Source: Gammaproteobacteria bacterium (GTDB lineage: Bacteria; Pseudomonadota; Gammaproteobacteria; GCA-001735895). Taken from it: DNA of 64,000 bases. Positions 23,888 through 32,663 of the stretch are shown in pieces. The stretch is taken from positions 62,001 to 126,000 of the forward strand of contig JASJCI010000024.1 of NCBI GenBank assembly GCA_030066085.1, in the 5' to 3' direction. A model generated the notes under the pieces. That model had not been told where the DNA came from, did no database searches, and saw only the letters and a list, made by a program, of their open reading frames with translations. Numbering within the stretch: the first letter of the stretch is position 1; the number at the start of each line of letters is the position of its first letter. Both the position numbers and the translations under genes were made by a program.

Positions 23888-24085
23888 CTAGCGGATCAGC
23901 GTATTGTCGCGAACTTCCTCGAGCTTGGATTCGAGCTTCTCGATTTCCCGGCGGAAGAAATCGGCGCGCTCCGATAACGGATCTTCGATCTCGAGTTTTT
24001 CGAGGCCGTCGATCAGGTCATCGATCGTACGTACGAGCCTGATTTCCTCGACGGTGAGGCTGAAGTTTCGCAGGTTGTCGCTCAT
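23888..24085 (-). CDS. Small coiled-coil protein of unknown function
   Basis: Protein of 65 residues, highly charged and predicted helical: it opens MSDNLRNFSLTVEEIRLV and carries DLIDGLEKLEIEDPLSERA, then FFRREIEKLESKLEEVRDN, which has a heptad-like pattern. The ATG at 24085 is taken because the in-frame sequence upstream looks non-coding and arginine-rich. The ribosome binding site is weak. It is isolated between the LysR gene and a broken GFA gene. No family is recognised. Confidence 0.6.
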   Translation of the reverse strand: MSDNLRNFSLTVEEIRLVRTIDDLIDGLEKLEIEDPLSERADFFRREIEKLESKLEEVRDNTLIR

Positions 24086-24288
24086 GACGTGTCTGCCTGT
24101 ATTAACGACTATCGGTTGTATCGGTTCAGGGCGGAATTTTTTGAGTTTGGACCCTCGCTCGGGCCGGGCGAATATCCCGCTCTGACCTAGTGAAAATAGT
24201 CGAAAAGCGGTGAATTGCCAGTAAAAACGGGTACTTGTCTGCAAGCGGGCCCGGGCCGGCGCTGTCCGCGGCAAGCGTCAGTCGGCGC

Positions 24289-24631
24289 CTAGTCTGCGAA
24301 AGCCTCCCCGTCGCGTCCCTCGGCGTACTTCGGCAGGGCGTCGTTGGGCCGGGCCCAGTCGGCGCCGTGGACGAGATAGATATGCGCGTCGGGCCTGATC
24401 GGCACCGGGTCATCGAAGCAGGCCAGCGCGATCTCGACCACCGAGTCGTCGGCACCAGCGGCCGCGGGTCCAGCGGAACCGGTCGCGCGCCACCTCGGCG
24501 AAGGTCGAGTAGGCCGCGCCGTGAAACTTGCGACACATGCGGCAGTGGCAATTGCCGTTACGCGGACGGAAGCCGTCGGCTTCGAAGCGGATCTCGCCGC
24601 ACAGGCAGCTGCCGCGGTAAGGTTGGTTCAT
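24289..24631 (-). pseudogene. Broken GFA-family (glutathione-dependent formaldehyde-activating-like) gene
   Basis: The first half starts MNQPYRGSCLCGEIRFEAD and continues with NCHCRMCRKFHGAAYSTFAEV, the zinc-binding start of GFA proteins. After FRWTRG the frame loses sense and stops. The typical C-terminal half (VVEIALACFDDPVPIRPDAH, then YLVHGADWARPNDALPKYAEG) continues in another frame to a TAG at 24289-24291. The roughly 30-residue middle that normally holds the second Cys-x-x-Cys pair is missing. An internal deletion that also shifted the frame explains both. The gene is very probably non-functional unless the deletion is an assembly error. Confidence 0.75.
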
Positions 24632-24657
24632 AGCTGGTTCCTCCAGGCAGCCATGGC

Positions 24658-25431
24658 TCACTCGAGCACGTAGCGTGGATAGGTCTGCTTGCTCGCGCGC
24701 GCGAACTCGATATCGATATCGCGGGTTACGCAGGGTTCATGCTCGCTGGTGGTGGCGAGCACGTCACCCTCGGGTGAAATAATCCAGCCGAGGCCGCCGC
24801 AGTCGGCGCGGCTGCCGGGCGGGTTCCACAGGTTCGAGGACAGGCACCAGGCGCCGGCGCAGACCGCCGCGGCCTGGCCGCCGGCAAGCCACTTGCCTGT
24901 CGATGCGTGCGGTGTTGCCCGCGGGATACACAACAGGTCGACACCGTCGCGCGCGAACTTGCGCGCCCATTCGAAAAACCACATCTCGGTGCAGATCTGC
25001 ACCCCGATGCGCACCCCGTGGGCCGCGCAGGCTTCGAATTCGACCGGTCCACGCCGGTACCAGCTGGCTTCCCAGTACCCGGCTTCGTCGGGCAGGTAAG
25101 TCTTGGCGTGCACGTCCTGCAGGTCTTCGCCCGTGCGCCACAACCAGGCCCGGTTCTGGCGGGTCTCGGCTGTCTCGCCCACCGGCCGCGTGCCGATGAT
25201 TACCGGGACACCGAGATGGCACAGCCCCTCGAGGTGGCGCAGGTGGTCGTCTACCGCGCTGCGCCAGCGCGCCTGGTCGGGCTCGGGATCGGCAGCGAGC
25301 CATTCGGCAAAACACATCTCGGGCAACAGCAGTAAATCGCTGCCGGCTTGCGCGACGTGTTCAGCGAGCGCTGACAGGCCCGCAGCGAGCATTGCGGCGC
25401 GATTATCGAGCTGGCAGACCGTGACCTTCAC
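24658..25431 (-). CDS. Nitrilase-superfamily carbon-nitrogen hydrolase
   Basis: Cytoplasmic amidase-like enzyme of 257 residues. The catalytic triad is complete: Glu38 in LLLPEMCFAEW, Lys110 in VHAKTYLPDE and Cys147 in IGVQICTEMWFFEWAR. The GTG at 25431 overlaps the methyltransferase stop (GTGA), and the family N-terminus VKVTVCQLDNR follows directly; the longer in-frame arginine-rich leader is rejected. Relatives hydrolyse N-carbamoyl compounds, omega-amides or nitriles. It is the third gene of a coupled set with a methyltransferase and a small helical protein. Confidence 0.88.
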   Translation of the reverse strand: MKVTVCQLDNRAAMLAAGLSALAEHVAQAGSDLLLLPEMCFAEWLAADPEPDQARWRSAVDDHLRHLEGLCHLGVPVIIGTRPVGETAETRQNRAWLWRTGEDLQDVHAKTYLPDEAGYWEASWYRRGPVEFEACAAHGVRIGVQICTEMWFFEWARKFARDGVDLLCIPRATPHASTGKWLAGGQAAAVCAGAWCLSSNLWNPPGSRADCGGLGWIISPEGDVLATTSEHEPCVTRDIDIEFARASKQTYPRYVLE

Positions 25432-26207
25432 GCGCGCGGCCGGCCCAGGTAAAGGCGGGTCTGGTAGCTGAAGCGCAGTTTGCCGTCGATCGCGTAGCGC
25501 ACAAACAGCGCCTCGAGCGCCGCATGCAGCGCGCTGTACGCCGCGCTGTTCTCGGCCGGGCAGTAGGACGCCGAACGCAGGCGGCCGAGCAGGCCGTCGA
25601 AATCGAGCTGCTGCACATTGTCGAAGCGTTCGATCGACAGCGAGGCGGGGGCAAAAAAGGGTTCCAGCCCCGCGTCCTCGATATTCATGTGGTTGACCCG
25701 GCCGTATTCGGGCGCGTATTCGCGCAACAGGCCGTCGTACTCGCGCTGCAGGGGTTCCTCGACCTGGCGGCGATTCCACACCAGCGCCATGTTGCCGCGC
25801 GGCCGCAGGATCCGTCGAAATTCGGCCACCGCGGCATCGTTGGCGAACCAGTGAAAGGCCTGCGCGGCCGTTACCAGGTCGACCGAGGCGCTGGCAAGCC
25901 CGCTATCTTCCGCGCCCCCGTCGACGCTGCGAAAGCGCGGATTGTTCCCCAGCAGGCGGTCCGCCGCGTTGCGCATGCCGGTGTTGGGCTCGACCGCGAT
26001 CACGTCGAAGCCGGCGTCCAGCAGCATTCCGGTAAAAATACCCGTGCCGGCGCCAATGTCGGCCACCCGCGCACCCGCGCCGAGGCCGGTCCTCGCGAGC
26101 AGCGCGTCGAGCAACGCCTGCGGATAACCCGGGCGATAGCGGCGGTAGTCGTCGACGCGGTCGGAGAAGCGCTCACGTGAATCGGTGACAGGATTTTGCG
26201 GCTTCAT
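25428..26207 (-). CDS. Class I SAM-dependent methyltransferase
   Basis: Methyltransferase of 259 residues. Motif I is VADIGAGTGIFTGML, motif II VIAVEPNTGM, and the later SVDLVTAAQAFHWF segment matches the Methyltransf_11/UbiE-like branch with the HWF signature. The start of the domain (RFSDRVDDYRRYRPGYPQALLD) is typical of small-molecule methyltransferases in this group. It overlaps the genes on both sides by 4 bp. The substrate is unknown. Confidence 0.9.
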   Translation of the reverse strand: MKPQNPVTDSRERFSDRVDDYRRYRPGYPQALLDALLARTGLGAGARVADIGAGTGIFTGMLLDAGFDVIAVEPNTGMRNAADRLLGNNPRFRSVDGGAEDSGLASASVDLVTAAQAFHWFANDAAVAEFRRILRPRGNMALVWNRRQVEEPLQREYDGLLREYAPEYGRVNHMNIEDAGLEPFFAPASLSIERFDNVQQLDFDGLLGRLRSASYCPAENSAAYSALHAALEALFVRYAIDGKLRFSYQTRLYLGRPRA

Positions 26208-26605
26208 GTCTCGAGCTCCGCCAACAGTCCGCGCGCCAGCTGTTCCATGCGTTCGAGGCTGACGTCGGCCCGTGCCAGGAACGCGGGATCCAGCTGCGCG
26301 GGATCGGCCCATTCGCGGCCCTTGATGTCGCAGCGTTTGGCCAGGCTGCCGAGGCCGATATCCTGCAGGCGAAAACCGAGAGTGGTCCAGAGCTCGGCCA
26401 GGTCGGCTTCGATCGCGGGATCGGCCGTGCGCTGTCGTTCGAGGTTGCGCACGTAGGCGCGGGTGCGGCGCGCGGCCATGATTACCGCCCGCAGCGCCGC
26501 GCGCGATTCGAGCCTTCGCTTGCGACCTGCCCGTCGCAGGTTGGCGAGCCAGCGACCGGCGTGGCGCAGCAGCGCCCACAGGCCGGCTTCGGTCAGGATC
26601 GGCAT
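26204..26605 (-). CDS. Helical protein of unknown function
   Basis: Protein of 133 residues, rich in Arg and Leu and predicted all-helical (WALLRHAGRWLANLRRAGRK, then AALRAVIMAARRTRAYVRN). A second part contains WTTLGFRLQDIGLGSLAKRC. It overlaps the methyltransferase start by 4 bp (ATGA), which supports it as a real gene in that unit. The ATG at 26605 is the last plausible start before the conserved-looking region. No family is recognised. Confidence 0.68.
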   Translation of the reverse strand: MPILTEAGLWALLRHAGRWLANLRRAGRKRRLESRAALRAVIMAARRTRAYVRNLERQRTADPAIEADLAELWTTLGFRLQDIGLGSLAKRCDIKGREWADPAQLDPAFLARADVSLERMEQLARGLLAELET

Positions 26606-26776
26606 GTTACTGCCGCGCGGCTTGCCGCCGGCGTGGATTGGGTAACGTGCGCAAGCATGTATCTCCGTTTCACGGGCGCGCCGCGCAAGGTCACGACGCC
26701 GGCCCACGAGTATAACCATCCCGTAACCCGCTGTAACGCCGGCCGCCGGCGCGCTGCGCTGGCAGCAGGCGGGCGT

Positions 26777-27469
26777 TTACTCTTCGTTGTCGAAACAGCT
26801 CGCGGTCAGGCCGGCAAGGTCTTCGCCGGCGCGCAGCAAACGGTTGTCGAGCGTTTGCAGCAGCGTGCCTTGCCGCTGCCAGACTTCGCTCCAGGTTTCG
26901 CCGGGACCGATAAGCTGCGCCGCCTCGCTCAGTACCTCGGCACTGCGAATCGCACCGATCAACTGCAGGTGTTCGATGGTGGTGTCGAGAAAGACGCCGT
27001 CGGTGTTGACGAGGTACTGGCCGATACCGCCGTTCATGAGCTCGGCCTCGAACAGGGCGACGAGGTAAACCGCGCGCGCGGCCGGATCCAGCCGTTTGAT
27101 CACCGCGGGGTCGGTCATCGATTGCAACGCTTCCCAGGTTTCGTAGAACCAGGCCTGTGCGGGGTCGAACCTTGCCGCGGCAACCTGCGTGTCTTCGACA
27201 TCGACGCTGATCGAGGTCAGGTCCGCCGTTTCGAAAATACTGACCACGATCACCCGGCCCGCGCGGTCCGATACCAGCCGCACCAGCGCGGTCGGATCGT
27301 CGTCGCGCTGGGGCATGAATTCGAATCCCGGCAGATGGCGCAGGCGTTCGATCAGTGCGTCGCTGCCGTCGGTGATCAGCGCGTCGAACAGGTATTGCTC
27401 CAGTTCGGCGCGGCCGCCGGGCGTCATGCGGCCGTCGAACAGCCGGGCAAAGGCATTGGCAAGATCCAT
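26777..27469 (-). CDS. DUF4375-like (DMP19-type) protein
   Basis: Protein of 230 residues. The middle contains LFEAELMNGGIGQYLVNTDG, the signature of the DUF4375 family, followed by an amphipathic helix region (TTIEHLQLIGAIRSAEVLSEA). The N-terminal ~110 residues form a separate alpha/beta part. In this family the ELxNGGxxQ motif is conserved but its function is not known. It is 25 bp after the cupin gene on the same strand. Confidence 0.75.
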   Translation of the reverse strand: MDLANAFARLFDGRMTPGGRAELEQYLFDALITDGSDALIERLRHLPGFEFMPQRDDDPTALVRLVSDRAGRVIVVSIFETADLTSISVDVEDTQVAAARFDPAQAWFYETWEALQSMTDPAVIKRLDPAARAVYLVALFEAELMNGGIGQYLVNTDGVFLDTTIEHLQLIGAIRSAEVLSEAAQLIGPGETWSEVWQRQGTLLQTLDNRLLRAGEDLAGLTASCFDNEE

Positions 27470-27494
27470 TTCGCGTGTCTCGAGAGATTGCGGG

Positions 27495-27860
27495 TTAAAT
27501 CCATACGTCGTTGGGCGCCGTCAGTTCACCGCCGCTGTCGCCGGTGTTGACCACTCCGCGCGGTTCGACCAGCAGCGCGTGTACCTCGCCGTCGGCGCAG
27601 GGTTTGTGTTCGACTCCACGGGGCACGACGTACATTTCACCGGGGCCGAGTTCGACGACACCGTCACGAAACTCGATTCGCAGGCGGCCTTCGAGGACGA
27701 TGAAGGTTTCGTCCGTATCGGGGTGATCGTGCCAGACGAAGTCGCCGTGCAGCTTGACCAGCTTGAACTGGTAGTCGTTCATTTCGGCCACCACGCGCGG
27801 GTGCCAGTGTTCGGCGATCAGGTCGAGCTTGCCCGCCAGGTTGATTGCTTGGTAGGTCAT
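27495..27860 (-). CDS. Single-domain cupin protein
   Basis: Small cupin of 121 residues. Metal-binding motif 1 is [16 protein letters not shown] (two His, one Glu) and motif 2 is [15 protein letters not shown] (His). The start [21 protein letters not shown] is typical of mannose-6-phosphate-isomerase-like small cupins. It lies 11 bp after the amidase gene. The function is not identifiable; such proteins can be oxygenases, isomerases or sensors. Confidence 0.85.
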   Translation of the reverse strand: MTYQAINLAGKLDLIAEHWHPRVVAEMNDYQFKLVKLHGDFVWHDHPDTDETFIVLEGRLRIEFRDGVVELGPGEMYVVPRGVEHKPCADGEVHALLVEPRGVVNTGDSGGELTAPNDVWI

Positions 27861-27871
27861 GATATCTCACC

Positions 27872-29299
27872 TCAGAGCTGGGGCCGGTGCGCGCCGTCCC
27901 GGTACCACTGGCCGGTCGCCGCCTCCAGTGCCAGTGCGGCCTGGAAAACGTCGCGATCGCGGTAGCTGGCGCCGACCAGCTGCACCCCGGTAGGGACGCC
28001 GGCGTCATTGCGTCCCGACGGTATCGAGATCACCGGGCAACGGCTCATCATGTTGAACGGCACGGTCATGAACCAGCCGAGCACCGGGTCGACCGGTTGG
28101 CCGTTGATCGCCAGCGAATCGCGGGACTGGTCGAAATCGGCCGGCACCGCCGCGATCGCGTTGGTCGGGCAGACGAACAGGCGGAAGCGTTCGAACAGGG
28201 GACCGAAATGGTTGTACATGTCGCCGGCCACGAGCAGGCTGCGGTAGAAGTCGGCGCCGCGCGTCGCCTGCGCCTGCCGTGCCCAGTCGCAGGCATAGTC
28301 GGTCAGCTGTGAGGCATCCTCGCGGTAGGGACCGTCGATGTAAGTGCCGAAGATGGTATTGAGGTGTGCGCGGGCCGCCTCCAGCATGTCGGCCGGCAGG
28401 CGGATGTCGACTTCCTCGACCTCGGCACCGAGATCGCGCAGTTGCTCGAGCAGCGCCAGCGTGTTGCGCCGCACCTGGTCATCGACTTCGTAGAAACCGA
28501 GGTCCATCGACCAGCCGATCTTCCAGCCCTTGATCGGGGGATAGGTCGTCGGCAGTACGAGTTTCGGCTTCAGCGACGCGATATCCTGCGGGTGCGGTCC
28601 GGCGACCACGTTTTGCAGCAGGATCAGATCCTCGACATTACGCGCCAGCGGCCCGGTGTGGCAATAGGTGTCGAGGTTGAACGGCGGTTCGCTGGCATTG
28701 CGCCCGTAGGGCGGCTTGTAGCCGAGCACGCCGCTGGCGGAAGCGGGAATGCGGATCGAGCCGGCGATGTCCGAGCCCGGCGCCAGCGGCGTAGTGCCGG
28801 CGGCCAGCGCGGCGGCGGCGCCACCCGACGACCCGCCCGGCGTGAACGCCGGATTCCAGGGATTGCGGGTAACGCCGTGCAGGCGCGAGTGGGTATAACC
28901 CGCGCAGGAAAACTCGGGTGTAGCGGTGCGCGCATGCACGATGCCGCCAGCGCGCAGAATACGTTGTGCGTCGATCGAGGTCGTGTCGGCGATGTAGTCG
29001 CGCTGCAGCAGCGAGCCACTGGTGCAGGGCATACCCTTGATCAGGGTTTCGTCCTTGACCGCTACCGGCACACCTTCGAGCCGGCGCGTGCGTTGGCCGC
29101 GCGCATACTTGCGCTCCGCCGCGCGTGCCTGCGTCAATGCCGCCTGGTCGAAGCGATGGGTAAACGCGTTGATCGTCGGCTCGACCGCATCGGCCCGCGC
29201 GAGACAGGCCTCGAGGACCTCGACCGGCGACAGGCTGCCAGCCTTGTAGCGACGAATCAATTCCGTCGCCGGCAGGTAGAAAATTTGTTCATCGGACAC
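27872..29299 (-). CDS. Amidase-signature family hydrolase
   Basis: Amidase of 475 residues with the Ser-cisSer-Lys triad: Lys82 in VAVKDETLIKG, the glycine-serine loop FTPGGSSGGAAAALAAG (cis-Ser about 157-158) and the nucleophile Ser181 in SDIAGSIRIPAS. The frame is intact and of normal length. The closest general type is the GatA-like amidase group acting on small amides or carbamoyl acids. It is 11 bp from a cupin and 69 bp from a ComB-like gene on the same strand. Confidence 0.92.
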   Translation of the reverse strand: MSDEQIFYLPATELIRRYKAGSLSPVEVLEACLARADAVEPTINAFTHRFDQAALTQARAAERKYARGQRTRRLEGVPVAVKDETLIKGMPCTSGSLLQRDYIADTTSIDAQRILRAGGIVHARTATPEFSCAGYTHSRLHGVTRNPWNPAFTPGGSSGGAAAALAAGTTPLAPGSDIAGSIRIPASASGVLGYKPPYGRNASEPPFNLDTYCHTGPLARNVEDLILLQNVVAGPHPQDIASLKPKLVLPTTYPPIKGWKIGWSMDLGFYEVDDQVRRNTLALLEQLRDLGAEVEEVDIRLPADMLEAARAHLNTIFGTYIDGPYREDASQLTDYACDWARQAQATRGADFYRSLLVAGDMYNHFGPLFERFRLFVCPTNAIAAVPADFDQSRDSLAINGQPVDPVLGWFMTVPFNMMSRCPVISIPSGRNDAGVPTGVQLVGASYRDRDVFQAALALEAATGQWYRDGAHRPQL

Positions 29300-29368
29300 G
29301 GCTGTTATCTCGAATGATTCGACCGGCAGGTTTGCGGCGGTCGCGTCGGGTCGAATGCTACACCAGTT

Positions 29369-30094
29369 TCACACCCGTGGCGTAGTCGGACATCGCGCCG
29401 GGGTTCGGCAAAGTACGGGGCGGGCGCCGTGGCGTTCGATGCGCATCGCGAAGTCGAAACGATCGAATTCGAGCGCTGCCTCGAGATCGGCAGCGGGAAA
29501 ATCGCTGGCGGGGCCCTGGCGAAACTTTGCCGCTGCGCGTGACGCCAGGATCCGGCGCCGAATCAGCGTTTCGTCCGTCGTACCCCCGGTTATCCGGGCA
29601 GCAATATGCTCGGCACAGGCAATGTCTTCTTCGCCGCCGCCCGCGGCGCGCACCCCGGTGGCGATGAAATCCACCTGCCGCGGAGACAATGCGGCGACCG
29701 CGCTCGCGGTGGCGGCGGCGTTGGTCATCGCGGCGACGAAAGCCGGTAACCCGGCGGGTAATCTGACCGCCCCCCGGGTGCCGGCGGTGGTGCGCATGGC
29801 GAGTTTGCGTCCGCCCAGATCCAGCGGCTCGATCGTGGCCGGCGAGTTGGGCAGGTCGAAGCCGTCTATCGGCAGGCCGTCGACTTCACCCATGAGCAGC
29901 AGGTCGGGATCCTGATCACGCAGCCGGAAAGCCTCGTCTACGTCGGCAACCAGCGTGATCGATTCGGCACCTCCGGCGAAGGCGAAAGCCGCGGTAGTAA
30001 ATGCGCGCAGCACATCGATGACGATCGCGACGCCGCCGGCGGCGTGACATTGCGCCAGGGTCAGTATCCGCGTATCCGGTTCGCCGCCGTGCAC
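29369..30094 (-). CDS. ComB-family protein (2-phosphosulfolactate phosphatase-like)
   Basis: Protein of 241 residues with the ComB hallmarks: VIDVLRAFTTAAFAFAGGA near the start, then LLMGEVDGLPIDGFDLPNSP and AMRTTAGTRGAVRL. In methanogens ComB removes phosphate from 2-phosphosulfolactate on the way to coenzyme M. In bacteria homologues are common without that pathway and their role is mostly unproven. No comA or comC is seen here. The start is GTG at 30094, 4 bp after the dipeptidase gene, so the two are probably cotranscribed. Confidence 0.82.
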   Translation of the reverse strand: MHGGEPDTRILTLAQCHAAGGVAIVIDVLRAFTTAAFAFAGGAESITLVADVDEAFRLRDQDPDLLLMGEVDGLPIDGFDLPNSPATIEPLDLGGRKLAMRTTAGTRGAVRLPAGLPAFVAAMTNAAATASAVAALSPRQVDFIATGVRAAGGGEEDIACAEHIAARITGGTTDETLIRRRILASRAAAKFRQGPASDFPAADLEAALEFDRFDFAMRIERHGARPVLCRTPARCPTTPRV

Positions 30095-30098
30095 CGGG

Positions 30099-31277
30099 TC
30101 AACTCGGCAGGTTGGCCGCCAGCACGCGTCTTACGTTGCCGCCGAGGATCGCCCGTACCTCGTCTTCGGTGTAACCCGTGCGCAACAGCGCCTCGGTCAG
30201 GCGCGGCAGGCCGCGGGTATCGAAAGGCGTCGACACGTAACCGTCGAAATCGGACCCGAGGCCGACGTGGTTGATGCCGGCAACATCGATGACGTGGCGA
30301 ATCGCCCGCAGGATGGCATCGATATTACGACCGCAGATTGCCCCGGGCCAGTAGCCGATACCGACCACGCCGCCGTTGTCTGCAATCGCGCGCAGCTGTG
30401 CATCGTCGAGGTTGCGCGGACCCGGACAGGTTGCGGCCACACCGCCGTGTGACACCACTACCGGCCGGGTTGCAAGCGCCAGCGTGTCGCGGATTGCGGC
30501 CGGCGATGCGTGCGCGAGATCGACGGTGATGCCGAGCGACTCGAGCCGTGGTATCAGCCGCCGGCCGATCGGGGTCAGGCCGTATTTTTCGACGCCGTGG
30601 GCGGAACCGGCGAAGGCATTGTCGAAAAAATGCGCCAGTCCGAACATGCGAAAGCCGGCGTTGACGAATTCCTCGACGGTATCGGCGGTGTCACCCAGTG
30701 CATGCATACCTTCGAGCGCCAGCAGGCCCTTGATACCGTCGACATCGAGATCGCCGCGGGTAGTAACCAGCGTGAGCGGTGTTGCCGCTGCCAGTGCGCG
30801 CAGTTCCGCCGCCTGCGCCAGTGCCCGCCGGCGCGCGTCGAACCAGGTCGACGGTGCCCGCAGGCTGGCGATGAACAGCAGCGGCAGGCTGTCGCTGTCG
30901 CCGCGATTGCGGAGATAGTTCAGGCCGCGGGGCACTTGCGAGACGACGCTGAACACCTGCAGGTCTACACCGCCCTCTACGAGTCGCGGCAGGTCGACCT
31001 GGCCGTAGTCGTTGCGCCGCCGCAGATCGCGTCCCCACAGCAGGGCATCCGCGTGCAGGTCGGCCACGAAGGCATTCCTGTGCAGCCGGGCACTGGCAGT
31101 GTCGACCGGGTAGGGCCCGGGGTCGAGCACCGCGTTGGCCTTGCGATCGAACCAGGGCAGCACGCCGAAGTGCAGCAGTGCGACGATGGCCAGGGTCGCT
31201 AGCGGGAGGGTTAGCGCAAGTCGCCGCGGCCAGCGACGCTTGCGGGTGACGGTGGCTCCGGGCACTGCGGTCGTCAT
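30099..31277 (-). CDS. M19-family (renal) dipeptidase, membrane-anchored
   Basis: Zinc dipeptidase of 392 residues. The metal site is visible: VADLHADALLW (His-x-Asp), LLALEGMHALG (bridging Glu), TVDLAHASPAAI and VVVSHGGVAA (His), and GLGSDFDGY (Asp). A basic stretch RKRRWPRR and a single hydrophobic segment (about residues 19-40) anchor it to the inner membrane with the enzyme outside. The family cleaves dipeptides, some D-amino-acid amides and beta-lactams. It is followed 4 bp later by the ComB-like gene. Confidence 0.92.
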   Translation of the reverse strand: MTTAVPGATVTRKRRWPRRLALTLPLATLAIVALLHFGVLPWFDRKANAVLDPGPYPVDTASARLHRNAFVADLHADALLWGRDLRRRNDYGQVDLPRLVEGGVDLQVFSVVSQVPRGLNYLRNRGDSDSLPLLFIASLRAPSTWFDARRRALAQAAELRALAAATPLTLVTTRGDLDVDGIKGLLALEGMHALGDTADTVEEFVNAGFRMFGLAHFFDNAFAGSAHGVEKYGLTPIGRRLIPRLESLGITVDLAHASPAAIRDTLALATRPVVVSHGGVAATCPGPRNLDDAQLRAIADNGGVVGIGYWPGAICGRNIDAILRAIRHVIDVAGINHVGLGSDFDGYVSTPFDTRGLPRLTEALLRTGYTEDEVRAILGGNVRRVLAANLPS

Positions 31278-31288
31278 GAATCCTGGTT

Positions 31289-31846
31289 TCAGCGCCGCAC
31301 GGCCAGGAACGCGCCCGCGGTCATCAGCACCAGGCCCGCGATGCGCTGCAACCTGATCGGGAACTGCGCTGCACCAAACCAGCCGAGACGATCGATCAGC
31401 GTGGTCGAAATCAGCTGCCCCGGTGACACGAGGGCGACCACGTTGCCGACACCGCAGCGCGGTGCTGCCCGGGCCATGCCGGGAATGTAAGTCGCGACGA
31501 AAACGCCGCCGAAGTAAAACCAGACCGGCATGGAAGCGTCGAACTGCAGGCGCGGCACAGCTTCGGTCAGGATCCAGCTGGTCACGACGACCGCAATCGC
31601 GGCCAGCAGCGCGCAGACCGCCGCCAGCATCGGGTTTTGCAGGCGCGCTGCGAGTCCGCCGTTGAGTGCCGCGAACATCGGCATACCGGTATCCACGACC
31701 AGCATCACGAGTGCAAATAAATTGTCTGATTCACCGTGTTCATACCTGGAATTCGACTGATGCGGACCAGCGCCTGCCCCGACAGTTATTGCCGGCCGCA
31801 GGCCGCTCGAGCTTAACACATTCCGGCTGCCCTGCACGGTGATCAA
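31289..31846 (-). CDS. YdcZ/DUF606-type small DMT transporter
   Basis: Membrane protein with four or more hydrophobic segments in the C-terminal 140 residues. The pattern LFALVMLVVDTGMPMFAALNGGLAARL, then WFYFGGVFVATYIPGM and VALVSPGQLISTTLIDRLGWFG, fits the DUF606 family of drug/metabolite-superfamily transporters. The first ~40 residues of the longest reading do not look like membrane protein, so the true start may be the GTG/ATG at 31708/31705. Neither start has a clear ribosome binding site. It is 11 bp upstream of the dipeptidase gene. The substrate is unknown. Confidence 0.7.
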   Translation of the reverse strand: MITVQGSRNVLSSSGLRPAITVGAGAGPHQSNSRYEHGESDNLFALVMLVVDTGMPMFAALNGGLAARLQNPMLAAVCALLAAIAVVVTSWILTEAVPRLQFDASMPVWFYFGGVFVATYIPGMARAAPRCGVGNVVALVSPGQLISTTLIDRLGWFGAAQFPIRLQRIAGLVLMTAGAFLAVRR

Positions 31847-31892
31847 AAGGGGCGGCAGGTTACGGAATATCGGGTGCGAGCCGCGGTTCGGT

Positions 31893-32153
31893 TCAGTCCT
31901 CGTGCGAACCGAACCAGCGATCCCACAGCCACGCCAGCAACAGGTATACGAACAGGATTGCGAGTGGCCACAACCAGGTCTCGAGCTCGGTCAGTGTCGC
32001 GAGCAGCGGTTCATCGTCGAGTTCGATCTCGACCAGGATTTCGAGCCCGGCGGCGCGCAGCAGTATCAGCGCGACCAGTACCGCCGCGCATATCTTTAAC
32101 CAGCTGGTAAGCCATTGGCGCTGTTTGCCGGGAGATTTGTCACTGCGCGGCAT
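31893..32153 (-). CDS. Small two-helix membrane protein of unknown function
   Basis: Protein of 86 residues. A basic N-terminus (PRSDKSPGKQRQWL) precedes one membrane segment (ICAAVLVALILLRAAGL), an acidic loop (EIELDDEPLLATLTELE) and a second segment (LWPLAILFVYLLLAWLWDRW). ATG 32153 is used; a GTG one codon earlier is also possible. The layout is consistent with a small inner-membrane protein. No family is recognised. Confidence 0.65.
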   Translation of the reverse strand: MPRSDKSPGKQRQWLTSWLKICAAVLVALILLRAAGLEILVEIELDDEPLLATLTELETWLWPLAILFVYLLLAWLWDRWFGSHED

Positions 32154-32197
32154 CACGCGACCGAATCAACCGATTCCAGGTCGGCGACGGCCGGATT

Positions 32198-32647
32198 TCA
32201 AATCGGGTCGCCGAAGATTGGCACCGGCTTACCCGCCTCGAAATCGATCGGCATCGACGCGTGTTCGTGTTCCACGCGCCAGGCGCCGTCGACCTTGCGG
32301 TAACCGACCGTGACCCGGATCCAGGGCGTGTCCGCCGGCGCCGGCGAGCGTTCGCCGCCGACGCGGGTAAAGCCGTGGAGAAAGGCGAACTCCGTACCGG
32401 CGTAGAGCTGCATGCCGCGGCGCTCGATCCAGGCTTCATTACCGAACCAGGGCAGGCAGGCCCGCCATTGTTCGCCGTAGGCGGCGCTATCCTGCAGCTG
32501 CGCGCCAATGTCGAACACTCGCACGTCGTCGGCGTACACGGCGGTCAAACCCGCCGGATCGCGCTCGCGCAGCGCCTGGTCCCAGGATTCGATCAGGGCC
32601 GTTATTTCGGCAGCGGCGACGGCGTCGCCGTGGATTTCGATTTGCAT
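32198..32647 (-). CDS. SnoaL-like/NTF2-fold protein
   Basis: Protein of 149 residues with a cone-shaped NTF2-like fold: AAEITALIESWDQALRERDPAGLTAVYADDVRVFD is the usual opening helix pair and strand, and WIRVTVGYRKVDGAWRVEHEHASMPID is the final pair of strands. The HEHAS ending matches the DUF3225/SnoaL_3 group. Such proteins may be small isomerases, cyclases or binding domains. It is 16 bp downstream of a LysE-type exporter gene. Confidence 0.85.
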   Translation of the reverse strand: MQIEIHGDAVAAAEITALIESWDQALRERDPAGLTAVYADDVRVFDIGAQLQDSAAYGEQWRACLPWFGNEAWIERRGMQLYAGTEFAFLHGFTRVGGERSPAPADTPWIRVTVGYRKVDGAWRVEHEHASMPIDFEAGKPVPIFGDPI

Positions 32648-32663
32648 CTTGCCTCCGGAGTTG

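Noticed and set aside
23759-23977. 72-codon plus-strand frame after the LysR gene
   Set aside because: Overlaps the small coiled-coil gene on the other strand and has no ribosome binding site or protein-like composition.
25432-25779. N-terminal extension of the nitrilase-like protein
   Set aside because: It overlaps the methyltransferase gene and looks non-coding; GTG 25431 is coupled to the upstream stop and fits the family.
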